Of a DNA stretch of 64,000 nt, positions 53,796-61,633 are shown piece after piece. A model generated the notes under the pieces. That model was not told the origin of the DNA. It did no database searches and saw nothing but the letters and a program-made list of their open reading frames with translations. This DNA is from Niastella populi (GTDB taxonomy: Bacteria > Bacteroidota > Bacteroidia > Chitinophagales > Chitinophagaceae). The position numbers and the translations under genes are program-made. Numbering within the stretch: position 1 is the first letter of the stretch; each line of letters opens with the position of its first letter. The stretch covers positions 62,001 through 126,000 of the forward strand of contig NZ_LWBP01000089.1 of the NCBI RefSeq assembly GCF_002078015.1, written 5' to 3'.

Positions 53796-53824
53796 GGTGC
53801 AAATGTAGGGTCAAAAAAAGATCG

Positions 53825-55213
53825 CTAAAATTTTAAAATTATCAGTTTGCGTTCACCCTTGCTGTAATAGGCATAATAATAATTCCCATTGGTCATAAAA
53901 AGGTTTTCCGCTTCGGCAGGTATTTTTATATCTGCGGTCCAGTATTCAATTTTTTCATTGATGGAGTTATTCATTTCGCCTTCAATGTGCTCAAATGTAC
54001 TGGCATTCAACAGGGTTTTAAACCGGGCCGATTTTAGCCAGGTACTGCGGGTAACACCGCCGGTGGGTACCACAACCATAGGAGTCATTGCCGATCCGCT
54101 GGCAAACACCATATCACCGCCGCCGGCAGATAGTTTCGCATAGGACCCTACGATCAGTTCTACCTGGCCACTATTGTTCATGGTGGCAGTGATCACCGCG
54201 TCGGCATTCACCATTTTCCGCAGCAATTGTTTGGTTTTACCCAATTCGCGTTTTGTGCCGGAAACATACTGGCCGCCCTCCTGCATGATTGGGGTATTTT
54301 TAAAGGAGATCTCGTCTTCCCTGTTCGCTACAAATGATCTGTTGATGGCCCCGGTATACAGGTCAACCACCTGTATGCATAAACTATCCGGTGTTACGAT
54401 CACGTAAAACAATTTGTTCCGCAATAAAAAAGAATTGTCTGAATAAGCGATGGTTGGGGGAACTACATGCTCATGATGTTTTATGAGCCAGGTATTCACT
54501 TTTTTATTTTCAAGATCGAAACTGTATACATGGGTGGAATCGCGGTGGTTATTCATTACCAGGAACAGCGTATCGTTACGTGGGTATAACTTATTGCCTT
54601 TAACCGCTGTATTGATGCTGGCTTCGCCTTCGAGGTCAACTTTTTTAACACTCGCAACAGGGCTAAACCCCTGATAAGTGACCAGGTCTTCCCACCTATC
54701 GGGGGGAAAAGTATACCGCAACGTATCCCACTGTTGCTCACCGGTAAAATTATAGATGCTGAATTCCGACGTGTTTTTGTTCGAGGTAAAATATAAAAAG
54801 CGATCGCCTGCGCTGATATTTTCTACCGCTTTTTCTTTTTTAAGATCGAATGCAATGTAGTGGTCCCTTATTTTACCGGTTGCTATCTCCAGCACATAGC
54901 TGTGCAGCTCATCCTTTGCCGGTTTTGTAAACAGGTACACCATGGAGTCTTTTATAAAACCGCCCAGTATTTTTTCACTGGAATTGCGCACAAGGCCAAA
55001 TTGCCTGATAAGCCGTACCCGGCGGTTAAAAACGAATGCCCTGATGCTATCGCTGTTTACCGCAAACGTGCAGCTTTGCGTTTTGTTTTTGTTGGAAATG
55101 GTATGTAATTCCATTTTTTTTCCCCGCCAGCCCATGGGTACTTCAAAATGTCTTTGCTGGGCCGGCACCATAATGGAACAGTGAAAAAACAGGGCAAAGA
55201 TCAAAAAACGCAT
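53825..55213 (-). CDS. Secreted protein of unknown function
   Basis: A 462-residue protein with a signal peptide (about 1-18, FALFFHCSIMVPAQ). The rest looks beta-rich, with repeated FDLENKKVNTW, LYFTSNKNTSEFSIY and YTGAINRSFVANRED segments that suggest a beta-propeller or a WD-like fold; no catalytic motif is visible. I do not recognise a family. ATG 55213 (MRFLIFALFFHC) is preferred to 55276. It is the head of the minus-strand tRNA-modification run, or a separate unit 30 bases upstream of tsaC. Confidence 0.7.
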   Translation of the reverse strand: MRFLIFALFFHCSIMVPAQQRHFEVPMGWRGKKMELHTISNKNKTQSCTFAVNSDSIRAFVFNRRVRLIRQFGLVRNSSEKILGGFIKDSMVYLFTKPAKDELHSYVLEIATGKIRDHYIAFDLKKEKAVENISAGDRFLYFTSNKNTSEFSIYNFTGEQQWDTLRYTFPPDRWEDLVTYQGFSPVASVKKVDLEGEASINTAVKGNKLYPRNDTLFLVMNNHRDSTHVYSFDLENKKVNTWLIKHHEHVVPPTIAYSDNSFLLRNKLFYVIVTPDSLCIQVVDLYTGAINRSFVANREDEISFKNTPIMQEGGQYVSGTKRELGKTKQLLRKMVNADAVITATMNNSGQVELIVGSYAKLSAGGGDMVFASGSAMTPMVVVPTGGVTRSTWLKSARFKTLLNASTFEHIEGEMNNSINEKIEYWTADIKIPAEAENLFMTNGNYYYAYYSKGERKLIILKF

Positions 55214-55362
55214 AGTTAAGGGTATTAAAAGCGCTAAAAATAGCAAAAGGTTTACAGCGGCCAAAACGGTTGCCATATTATTGCTATTGCCGGCATTTGC
55301 CTTATTTACGGGGTACCGGGCAAAAGCGCCATGTTTTTATAAAAGATTTATGATCTGTACTG

Positions 55363-55370
55363 TATGTTTG
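55363..55370 (+). promoter_or_regulatory. Bacteroidetes-type -7 box for dapD
   Basis: TATGTTTG matches the TAnnTTTG box and lies 15 bases before the dapD ATG at 55386. No clear -33 TTG was seen. Confidence 0.4.
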
Positions 55371-55385
55371 CAAAAAATTATAGAA

Positions 55386-56204
55386 ATGCAAGATCTGATA
55401 CTCGAAGCCTGGAGCAATCGCGAGTTATTAAAAGAAAAAAAATATACCGACGCGGTAAAAGCTGTAATTGAAGAAGTAGATAAAGGCCGTTTGCGCGTGG
55501 CCGCACCGGCTCCCGATGGCGATCGGAACAAATGGACGGTGAACGAGTGGGTAAAACAGGCGATTTTGATGTATTTCGGCATCCAGCAAATGCAAACCTG
55601 GAACCTGGAGCCGTTTGAGTTCTATGACAAAATGCTGCTTAAAAAGAATTATAAAGAACTGGGCGTACGGGCTGTACCTCACGCCGTAGCACGTTATGGC
55701 GCTTATGTTGCCAAAAACGTGGTACTGATGCCCTCTTATGTAAATATCGGCGCTTATGTCGATGAAGGCACTATGGTCGACACCTGGGCTACCGTGGGCA
55801 GCTGCGCACAAATTGGTAAAGGCGTGCACCTGAGCGGCGGTGTAGGCATCGGGGGTGTGCTGGAACCTTTACAGGCTACACCTGTTATCGTTGAAGATGG
55901 TTGTTTTATCGGCAGCCGTTGTATTGTGGTAGAAGGCGTGGTAGTTGAAAAAGAAGCCGTATTGGGCGCCAACGTGGTATTGACTCAAAGCACCAAAATC
56001 ATCGACGTAAGTGGTGATACACCGGTTGAATATAAAGGACGTGTACCGGCACGCAGCGTCGTAATTCCCGGTACCTATGCCAAAAAATTCCCTGCAGGCG
56101 AATATCATGTAAGCTGCGCGCTCATCATTGGTCAGCGCAAACCAAGCACCGACCTGAAAACGAGTTTGAATGATGCGCTGAGAGATTTTAATGTATCTGT
56201 TTAA
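55386..56204 (+). CDS. dapD: 2,3,4,5-tetrahydropyridine-2,6-dicarboxylate N-succinyltransferase
   Basis: The succinylase-branch enzyme of lysine and diaminopimelate synthesis, using succinyl-CoA. The 272-residue protein has the N-terminal helical domain (ILEAWSNRELLKEKKYTDAV) and the left-handed beta-helix of hexapeptide repeats (NIGAYVDEGTMVDTWATVGS, GIGGVLEPLQATPVIVEDG, IGSRCIVVEGVVVEKEAVLG), then the C-terminal GRVPARSVVIPG strand. ATG 55386 is used because an earlier in-frame start has no family match. The EamA exporter gene follows at 9 bases with a TTG start. Confidence 0.96.
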   Translation: MQDLILEAWSNRELLKEKKYTDAVKAVIEEVDKGRLRVAAPAPDGDRNKWTVNEWVKQAILMYFGIQQMQTWNLEPFEFYDKMLLKKNYKELGVRAVPHAVARYGAYVAKNVVLMPSYVNIGAYVDEGTMVDTWATVGSCAQIGKGVHLSGGVGIGGVLEPLQATPVIVEDGCFIGSRCIVVEGVVVEKEAVLGANVVLTQSTKIIDVSGDTPVEYKGRVPARSVVIPGTYAKKFPAGEYHVSCALIIGQRKPSTDLKTSLNDALRDFNVSV

Positions 56205-56213
56205 GAATTAATA

Positions 56214-57125
56214 TTGGAAGGGAAAAAACATAACGTCGCTTTAACGGGATTCCTCATCACTATAATTGGTTCCATTTTGTTTTCAACAAAAGCTATCATT
56301 GTAAAGGTGGCTTTTGCGAACACGTCTATGGATGCCATTACCCTGCTTATGTTGCGGATGACTTTTTCCCTTCCGTTTTATTTAGGCGCTATCTGGTTTG
56401 CCCGGCAGGAAGGCCTAACACCGCTTACCATTCGCCAGTGGCTGGGCATTGTCGGCCTCGGCATCTTCGGGTATTACCTCAGCAGCCTGTTCGATTTTGT
56501 AGGTTTGCAGTATGTTACGGCCGGACTAGAGCGGCTGATCCTGTTTTTATATCCCACCTTCGCGGTATTTATCAACGCCATAGTCTTTAAACAACCTGTC
56601 GTTCGAACCCAGCAGATCGCGTTGTTCCTCACCTATGCCGGTATCGGCATCGCTTACCTGGGCGAATTACACTTCGATATCGGCAATCCCAATTTTCTCT
56701 GGGGCAGTTTCCTTATCTTTTTGTGCTCCATCACCTATAGCGTTTACATCGTCGGCAGCGGCCGCATGATACCAACGGTAGGCGTTACGCGTTTTACCGC
56801 TTATGCCATGCTGGCATCAACCACCGGCGTGTTTGTGCATTTTGCCGTAAGCGGCGGCAACCTGCAGCTTTTACAGGAAGCCGCATCCCACTTTTGGTAT
56901 GGGTTATTGCTGGCCATCGTAGCCACCGTATTGCCCACCTTCATGCTGGCAAGCGGTATGAAACGCATCGGCTCGAACAATGTGGCCATCATCTCTGCCA
57001 TTGGTCCCGTTTCCACCATCATTCAGGCGCATTTTATCCTGGGCGAGAAAATATTTCCCGCGCAGATCGCCGGAACCCTCCTGGTTATCATTGGTGTGAT
57101 CCTTATTGGATGGAAGCGGAATTAA
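56214..57125 (+). CDS. EamA-family DMT transporter
   Basis: A 303-residue inner-membrane exporter with ten helices in two EamA repeats (LTGFLITIIGSILFSTKAIIV; WLGIVGLGIFGYYLSSLFDF; then VFVHFAVSGGN and LLLAIVATVLPTFMLASGMK; NVAIISAIGPVSTIIQAHFI). The start is a TTG at 56214, 9 bases after dapD; no better ATG begins the family N-terminus. Such carriers export amino acids or metabolites, and the dapD linkage suggests a small amino-acid product, by inference. A GATAATGT array begins right after the stop. Confidence 0.92.
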   Translation: MEGKKHNVALTGFLITIIGSILFSTKAIIVKVAFANTSMDAITLLMLRMTFSLPFYLGAIWFARQEGLTPLTIRQWLGIVGLGIFGYYLSSLFDFVGLQYVTAGLERLILFLYPTFAVFINAIVFKQPVVRTQQIALFLTYAGIGIAYLGELHFDIGNPNFLWGSFLIFLCSITYSVYIVGSGRMIPTVGVTRFTAYAMLASTTGVFVHFAVSGGNLQLLQEAASHFWYGLLLAIVATVLPTFMLASGMKRIGSNNVAIISAIGPVSTIIQAHFILGEKIFPAQIAGTLLVIIGVILIGWKRN

Positions 57126-57196
57126 TCAATGTGATAATTCGATAACTAGATAATGTGATAATGGAATACAGGTTCAACCATTCCATTATCAACTAA
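57126..57196. repeat. Word array: GATAATGT with GATAATGGAAT hairpin
   Basis: GTGATAAT, TCGATAAC, TAGATAAT and GTGATAAT precede a perfect 11-base inverted repeat (GATAATGGAAT with ATTCCATTATC, 12-base loop), 2 bases after the EamA stop. The same GATAATGGAATACAG motif is at 57612 and 59756. The rest of the 626-base gap to 57751 has no recognised gene; it holds the next element and a terminator. Confidence 0.7.
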
Positions 57197-57549
57197 CCCG
57201 GTCAATTTTATTCCTTTAAAAGAACTTACGTACGCATCACAAAAATAACTTTTAGAACACCCCCTTCTTTCCAATTTGTGACGGTGGCCTCCCAAATATG
57301 TGACGACTTCCTCAAACCGGTGGTACGAACAGCTCATTCTCCCCGAAAACTGCTTTGCAGGCGTGACGAACAGAGAAAACTGTTGTGACGAACGTAGTAT
57401 AACGGTGTGATGAGACATGAACCACTCTTTAACCCCGGGTTCTCCTCTTTGGGTCCTCTTTGCCTCCTCGAAACCACCTCTATGGGTCCTCGGGCGCTGA
57501 GGAGGCAATGAGGTGTCATCGAGGTATCATTAATGCTGAACACCGTATA

Positions 57550-57582
57550 AAAAAAAGCCTTGCAAACCAGGTTTGCAAGGCA
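57550..57582 (-). terminator. Terminator of the minus-strand outer-membrane protein gene
   Basis: GCCTTGCAAACC and GGTTTGCAAGGC pair almost perfectly with a 1-base centre; on the minus strand a T8 run follows. It lies ~170 bases after the gene stop, with an array element between. Confidence 0.7.
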
Positions 57583-57757
57583 ATTAGCTGATTTGCTAAT
57601 GTGCTAATTCGATAATGGAATACAGTATCGGGGATGCTGACGCGGTTATAAATGTTGACGCAAAAACTGCTTACCCGCTGCTTAGCGTACTGTTCCGGAA
57701 AATGAGCATGCCGAACCTAAAGAATTATCACATTAGCATATTATCACATTATCACAT
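57583..57757. repeat. Word array: GATAATGT inverted element with 111-base core
   Basis: GCTAATGTGCTAATTC (57595-57610) pairs with GAATTATCACATTAGC (57722-57737), 15 of 16 bases. GATAATGGAATACAG follows the left arm. The right arm runs into the stop codon (57752-57754) of the minus-strand outer-membrane protein gene. Confidence 0.72.
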
Positions 57758-58696
57758 TGATCTTCCGCATCTCTTCTGATAGTACCCGCAACTTTTCTTC
57801 GGCTTTTCTGCCGGTGCTGCTGCCGGGGTTTGTTTCGGTTGCACAATTACCTTTTGCATGGCAGGCGCCGGCTTTTGAGGAGCCCCTGCTTTTTGCGCTA
57901 CGGGTTTGCTTTTCGTAAAATTCAATGGCATACCTACGGTAATATTCCAGGCCGATGCAGAAGACGATAATTGCGTATTCAGTTCTTTGCCATCGAGCGG
58001 CGTGGTCAATGATTCATTATTCAGATTTCCAATACCCCTCAGGTATTGAATACCTACCACATACTTGTTCACATCGCCTTTGGCAAATGCCAGGTTAACA
58101 CCGGTCATAAAGGCCGAGGTCCAGTTACCGGCGCTGTACTGGTAAACAGTTTCGTTCGATCTCATGATACTTGTGATGGCGGTTTGCGGATCAGGTACAA
58201 ATGCCATTCCCACAAATGGCTGAATGCGCATATTCATCACTGGTTTTTTGGCGGCTGCTGCCTGCGCCATCATCATTTTACGTGCAGCGCATGGATTGCC
58301 GGCTTTTACCGGCGCTGTTTTTGCTTTGGAATGCTTTCCCAAAGCAATGGCTTTGCTGCTAACCTGGTAGCCGGCTTCAAGCCGGAGTTTCCAGTCGCCA
58401 TTAGAAGAAGAAAATTCTTTGTCACCTGTTTCAGGATTGGTGAATTCATATGTTACAAGGGAACGGTTCGAAGCCAGGCCTACAAACGGCCCATGCCGTT
58501 TATTAAAAAGGTAATCTGCCCTGAGGCCAACCTGAGGTGAGAAATTTGCACTCATGGGATTAATGCGGGAAGTGTTGTTGTACTTTACACAGGTGAAAGC
58601 TTGTTCAATACCCACTCTGGGTGTAACGGAGAGTTGGGCATTCGTTGCGAACGCACACGCAACGAATACCAGACCGGTTAACGCTGCTTTTCTCAT
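57752..58696 (-). CDS. Outer-membrane beta-barrel protein
   Basis: A 314-residue secreted protein with signal peptide (about 1-20, FVACAFATNAQL). The body has the alternating strands of a small outer-membrane barrel (VTPRVGIEQAFTCV, FSPQVGLRADYLFN, WKLRLEAGYQV, MRIQPFVGMAFV, FMTGVNLAFA, YVVGIQYLRGIGNL, AWNITVGMPLNF), then a Pro/Ala-rich linker (PAPAMQKVIVQPKQTPAAAP) and a cysteine-containing end (KKSCGYYQKRCGRSM). A surface or peptidoglycan-binding role is possible; no family name is certain. The stop lies in a GATAATGT array. Confidence 0.75.
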   Translation of the reverse strand: MRKAALTGLVFVACAFATNAQLSVTPRVGIEQAFTCVKYNNTSRINPMSANFSPQVGLRADYLFNKRHGPFVGLASNRSLVTYEFTNPETGDKEFSSSNGDWKLRLEAGYQVSSKAIALGKHSKAKTAPVKAGNPCAARKMMMAQAAAAKKPVMNMRIQPFVGMAFVPDPQTAITSIMRSNETVYQYSAGNWTSAFMTGVNLAFAKGDVNKYVVGIQYLRGIGNLNNESLTTPLDGKELNTQLSSSASAWNITVGMPLNFTKSKPVAQKAGAPQKPAPAMQKVIVQPKQTPAAAPAEKPKKSCGYYQKRCGRSM

Positions 58697-59003
58697 AGCT
58701 TAGTTTTTAAAAAGTGTCTTATAAGTTACGACATAAAGCGGGAAAGAAAAATTAGAATACATGAGCGGCGTGGCGGCGGGCGCCGGGTTGATAAGTTGAA
58801 AAGTTTAAAAGTTGATAAAGGAAATACTCAAATGTTCAACCTGACAACTATTAATCAATATGATGCACAGAAATCCTCTATCAACAATATCAACTTTATC
58901 ACCTCTATCAACTTTTTTTACCATCCTTGTCCAAATCAACCAACCCCGTTTGTTATATAAGTATAACATTTATATTCAATAACAAATTAAAATTTGAAAA
59001 AAA
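58697..59003. repeat. Divergent region with GTTGATAA/TTATCAAC arrays
   Basis: 307 bases. The left words GTTGATAA, GTTGAAAA, GTTTAAAA and GTTGATAAAG (58790-58822) face CAATATCAACTTTATCACC and TCTATCAACTTTT (58885-58916). The A/T-rich stretch 58920-59003 presumably carries the promoter of the first YCII gene (TATAACATTTAT near 58962-58973, one base off the -7 consensus). Confidence 0.6.
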
Positions 59004-59357
59004 ATGGATGAGTACATGTTGCTATTACGGCATGAAGACGGCAGCAAGATCGCTTCACCCGAACAAATGCAGGTATGGATGAAACAAACCATGGACTGGA
59101 TCGGCACCATTTCGGCAAAAGGTAAATTCGTGAAGGGCACCGGTTTGTTGTTCGAAGGCAGTAAAGTAGTGCGGTGGCACGGCGTGGTAACCGACGGCCC
59201 CTTCGGCGAAATAAAGGAAACGCTGGGCGGACAAATGATCGTAAAAGCCGATTCATTTGAAGAAGCCGTTGAATTCGCTAAAGGCTGCCCGGTGCTGCAG
59301 GGCGAAGGCAATAGCGTGGAAGTCAGAAAGATCGCCAAAGACGACGGCGTGCATTAA
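59004..59357 (+). CDS. YCII/DGPF-domain protein (1)
   Basis: A 117-residue YCII-related protein with the DGPF motif (VTDGPFGEIKETLGG) that names the family, plus EQMQVWMKQTMDWIGTIS and DSFEEAVEFAKGCPVLQG. The fold is ferredoxin-like; the activity is not known. Genes of this type are strongly linked to ECF42 sigma factors, one of which is 540 bases downstream. Here the pair YCII-YCII-ECF42 is complete. First of the two YCII genes; the second follows at 30 bases. Confidence 0.92.
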   Translation: MDEYMLLLRHEDGSKIASPEQMQVWMKQTMDWIGTISAKGKFVKGTGLLFEGSKVVRWHGVVTDGPFGEIKETLGGQMIVKADSFEEAVEFAKGCPVLQGEGNSVEVRKIAKDDGVH

Positions 59358-59387
59358 CAAGGGAGCAAAACACTATAACAACAAAAC

Positions 59388-59729
59388 ATGAAGGACTACT
59401 TACTTGTTTTCCGGGCCGATTTTAGCCTGATGCCCAACCGCACCCCCGAAGAAATGCAGGCGATGTCGAAACGCTGGATGGACTGGATCGGCAGCATTGC
59501 AGCGCAAAACAAATTAGCCGGTGTCGGTAACCGCCTCGAAGGAACGGGCAGGGTGCTCAAAGGCGACAGTACCATCACCAATGGCCCTTATGCGGAAATA
59601 AAGGAATCGATCGGCGGTTACTCTATCGTAAAAGCAGATTCTTACGAAGCGGCCATCGAACTGGCAAAGGGCTGTCCCATTTTAAAACAGGGTGGCAACG
59701 TGGAGGTGAGAGAAATAAGTGAAAATTAA
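59388..59729 (+). CDS. YCII/DGPF-domain protein (2)
   Basis: A 113-residue paralogue of the gene before it, sharing MDWIGSIAAQNKLAGVGNRL, SIGGYSIVKADSYEAAIELAKG and the C-terminal VEVREIS. The signature is altered from DGPF to NGPY (ITNGPYAEIKES). It starts 30 bases after the first YCII stop, so both are co-transcribed with, or upstream of, the sigma factor. A GATAATGT inverted element separates it from the sigma gene. Confidence 0.9.
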   Translation: MKDYLLVFRADFSLMPNRTPEEMQAMSKRWMDWIGSIAAQNKLAGVGNRLEGTGRVLKGDSTITNGPYAEIKESIGGYSIVKADSYEAAIELAKGCPILKQGGNVEVREISEN

Positions 59730-59890
59730 TTAGCTAATGTGATAATTCGATAATGTGATAATGGAATACAGTTTGGTGGGTGCTTGCGCGTGAGCTTACG
59801 TTGAGCTTACATTTAGTAGGATCTGCTGAACATAAAGCATTAGCACAATAGCTAATCAGCTAATTATCGAATTATCACATTATCACATTT
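59730..59890. repeat. Word array: GATAATGT inverted element in front of the sigma gene
   Basis: GTGATAATTCGATAAT (59739-59754) pairs perfectly, 16 bases, with ATTATCGAATTATCAC (59863-59878), 108 bases apart. The left arm starts 2 bases after the YCII stop and the right arm ends 6-8 bases before the sigma-factor ATG, so a hairpin would include its ribosome-loading region. Confidence 0.75.
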
Positions 59891-59896
59891 GCCTTT

Positions 59897-61120
59897 ATGG
59901 AATTAATACCGCATTTATTCAGAACCGAATACAGGAAGATCATAGCCGTATTATGTAAACGTTTTGGCTTTGATGAAATTGAAACAGCCGAAGACATTGC
60001 CAGCGATACCTTTATGAGCGCCACGCAAACCTGGGGTTTGCAGGGCATTCCCGAACATCCTGTGGCGTGGCTGTACACCGTGGCCAAAAACAAAGCGCGG
60101 AATTTTCTGCACCGGCAGGCCACCTTCAACAACAAGGTGATTCCCGAAACGGCCCTGCGCGAAAATGCATCCACACTTCCGGAATACGAGATCGATCTTT
60201 CGCCGCAGAACATTATCGACAGCCAGTTGCAAATGATGTTTGCCATCTGCCACCCGTCAATTGCGCCAGAAGCCCAAATAGGTTTATCGCTGCGCATCCT
60301 TTGCGGTTTTGGTATTGAAGAAATTGCCGACGCCTTTCTAACCAAGAAAGAAACCATCAACAAACGCCTGTACCGCGCCAAAGAAAAATTAAGAGAAGAA
60401 AATATTCCCATAGCACTTCCCGGTATGGCCGAAATAGACGACCGCCTCGCCATTGTGCTGGCAACGCTTTACCTGTTGTTCAGCGAAGGATATTATTCCA
60501 TCAGCAATAACAGAACCGTTAGAAAAGAACTGTGCTTCGAGGCCATGCGGCTTTGTTATATGCTGGTAGAAAATAAACATACCAACAAACCGCCGGTAAA
60601 CGCATTGCTTTCACTCATGTGTTTTCATGCCTCGCGTTTTGAAGCCCGGTTGAACCGGAATGGCGAAATGATCTTATACGAAGAACAGGACACCACCCTG
60701 TGGGATGCCGACCTCATAAGCAAAGGCGGTTACTTCCTGAACCAGTCTGCCACCGGTACCCAACTCTCGCGTTATCACCTCGAAGCTGCCATCGCTTACT
60801 GGAATACGCAAAAGGACGATACCAAAGAAAAATGGGAAAACATTTTACAACTCTATAACCAGTTGCTGCAAATCGAATACGCTCCCATTGCTGCGCTTAA
60901 CCGCACTTTCGCCCTCTCCAAAGCCAATGGCAAAGAGGAAGCCATTATTGAAGCGGAAAAACTAAACCTGACCAACAACCATTTTTATTATACGTTACTG
61001 GGTGAACTATATACGGGGATCGACAATACGAAAGCAAAGCAGCATTTTGAAAAGGCGCTATCGCTGGCGAAAACACTAACGGATAAACAAACCATTGAAA
61101 AGAAGATCGATAAGATCTGA
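59897..61120 (+). CDS. ECF42-type RNA polymerase sigma factor
   Basis: A 407-residue sigma factor. Sigma2 (about 1-75; FRTEYRKIIAVLCKRFGF, AWLYTVAKNKARNFLHRQA) and sigma4 (about 110-165; LRILCGFGIEEIADAFLTKK, ETINKRLYRAKEKLRE) are followed by a ~230-residue C-terminal extension with TPR-like helices (LCFEAMRLCYMLVENKHTN; YCHFEKALSLAK-like QHFEKALSLAKTL). This layout, with linked YCII/DGPF genes and no anti-sigma factor, marks ECF group 42, whose C-terminal extension regulates the sigma activity. ATG at 59897 fits the usual start. Confidence 0.92.
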   Translation: MELIPHLFRTEYRKIIAVLCKRFGFDEIETAEDIASDTFMSATQTWGLQGIPEHPVAWLYTVAKNKARNFLHRQATFNNKVIPETALRENASTLPEYEIDLSPQNIIDSQLQMMFAICHPSIAPEAQIGLSLRILCGFGIEEIADAFLTKKETINKRLYRAKEKLREENIPIALPGMAEIDDRLAIVLATLYLLFSEGYYSISNNRTVRKELCFEAMRLCYMLVENKHTNKPPVNALLSLMCFHASRFEARLNRNGEMILYEEQDTTLWDADLISKGGYFLNQSATGTQLSRYHLEAAIAYWNTQKDDTKEKWENILQLYNQLLQIEYAPIAALNRTFALSKANGKEEAIIEAEKLNLTNNHFYYTLLGELYTGIDNTKAKQHFEKALSLAKTLTDKQTIEKKIDKI

Positions 61121-61633
61121 TAGTTACCCCGCTCCGCGGGTTACAGGCAATTACAATACATGCTCACCTGTAACCAACAACCAGCAACCGTAACCGGCAA
61201 CCGGTGCCCAGTAACCGCCAACTGGCAACCTGGCAACCAGCAACCGGCAACCGGTCACTTCCCCCTCCATCTTCCGGTATTCGCATACATAAACCTGCCA
61301 TTGGCATTCATTTAAATGCAGCCATTCTACCAATAAGGTAATTTTGTATTGCCGTGAATAAGTTGACAAATCGACAAATAAGTAACCAGAAAGAAGAACG
61401 TAGACAGAGAAGCGTAGTTGAAACACCGATAAAAATGATCAAAATCAACTTATATCCCTAAAAATTGAACCCGGCCTTCAAACAAGGCGCGCAAAATTGT
61501 TCTTGCGGTATCTTGCGTTACCAGATTGGTTAATCACTCTTTTGCCTAACCGGGAATAACCCATGTTGGCAACAGACCGATCCGCCTGATCGGGCCGGGG
61601 CCTGTTATTGTTCTTATCACATTAACCATTAAA
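61121..61633. repeat. Intergenic region with AACCGGCAACC array
   Basis: 513 bases. From 61158 to 61258 the words CAACCAGCAACCG, TAACCGGCAACCGG and CAACTGGCAACC recur about ten times with small changes, one-sided. CCCGC/GCGGG (61128-61132 with 61136-61140) is a small hairpin right after the sigma stop. The remaining bases hold no gene that I can support and presumably the promoter of the patatin gene. Confidence 0.65.

Noticed and set aside
55276-55385. Longer start for DapD from 55281
   Set aside because: Residues before MQDLILEAW have no family match, and a TATGTTTG promoter box lies inside that stretch.
57197-57550. Possible gene in the 57.2-57.5 kb gap
   Set aside because: Open frames on the minus strand are short, with no domain or start signal; the codon pattern looks like intergenic DNA.
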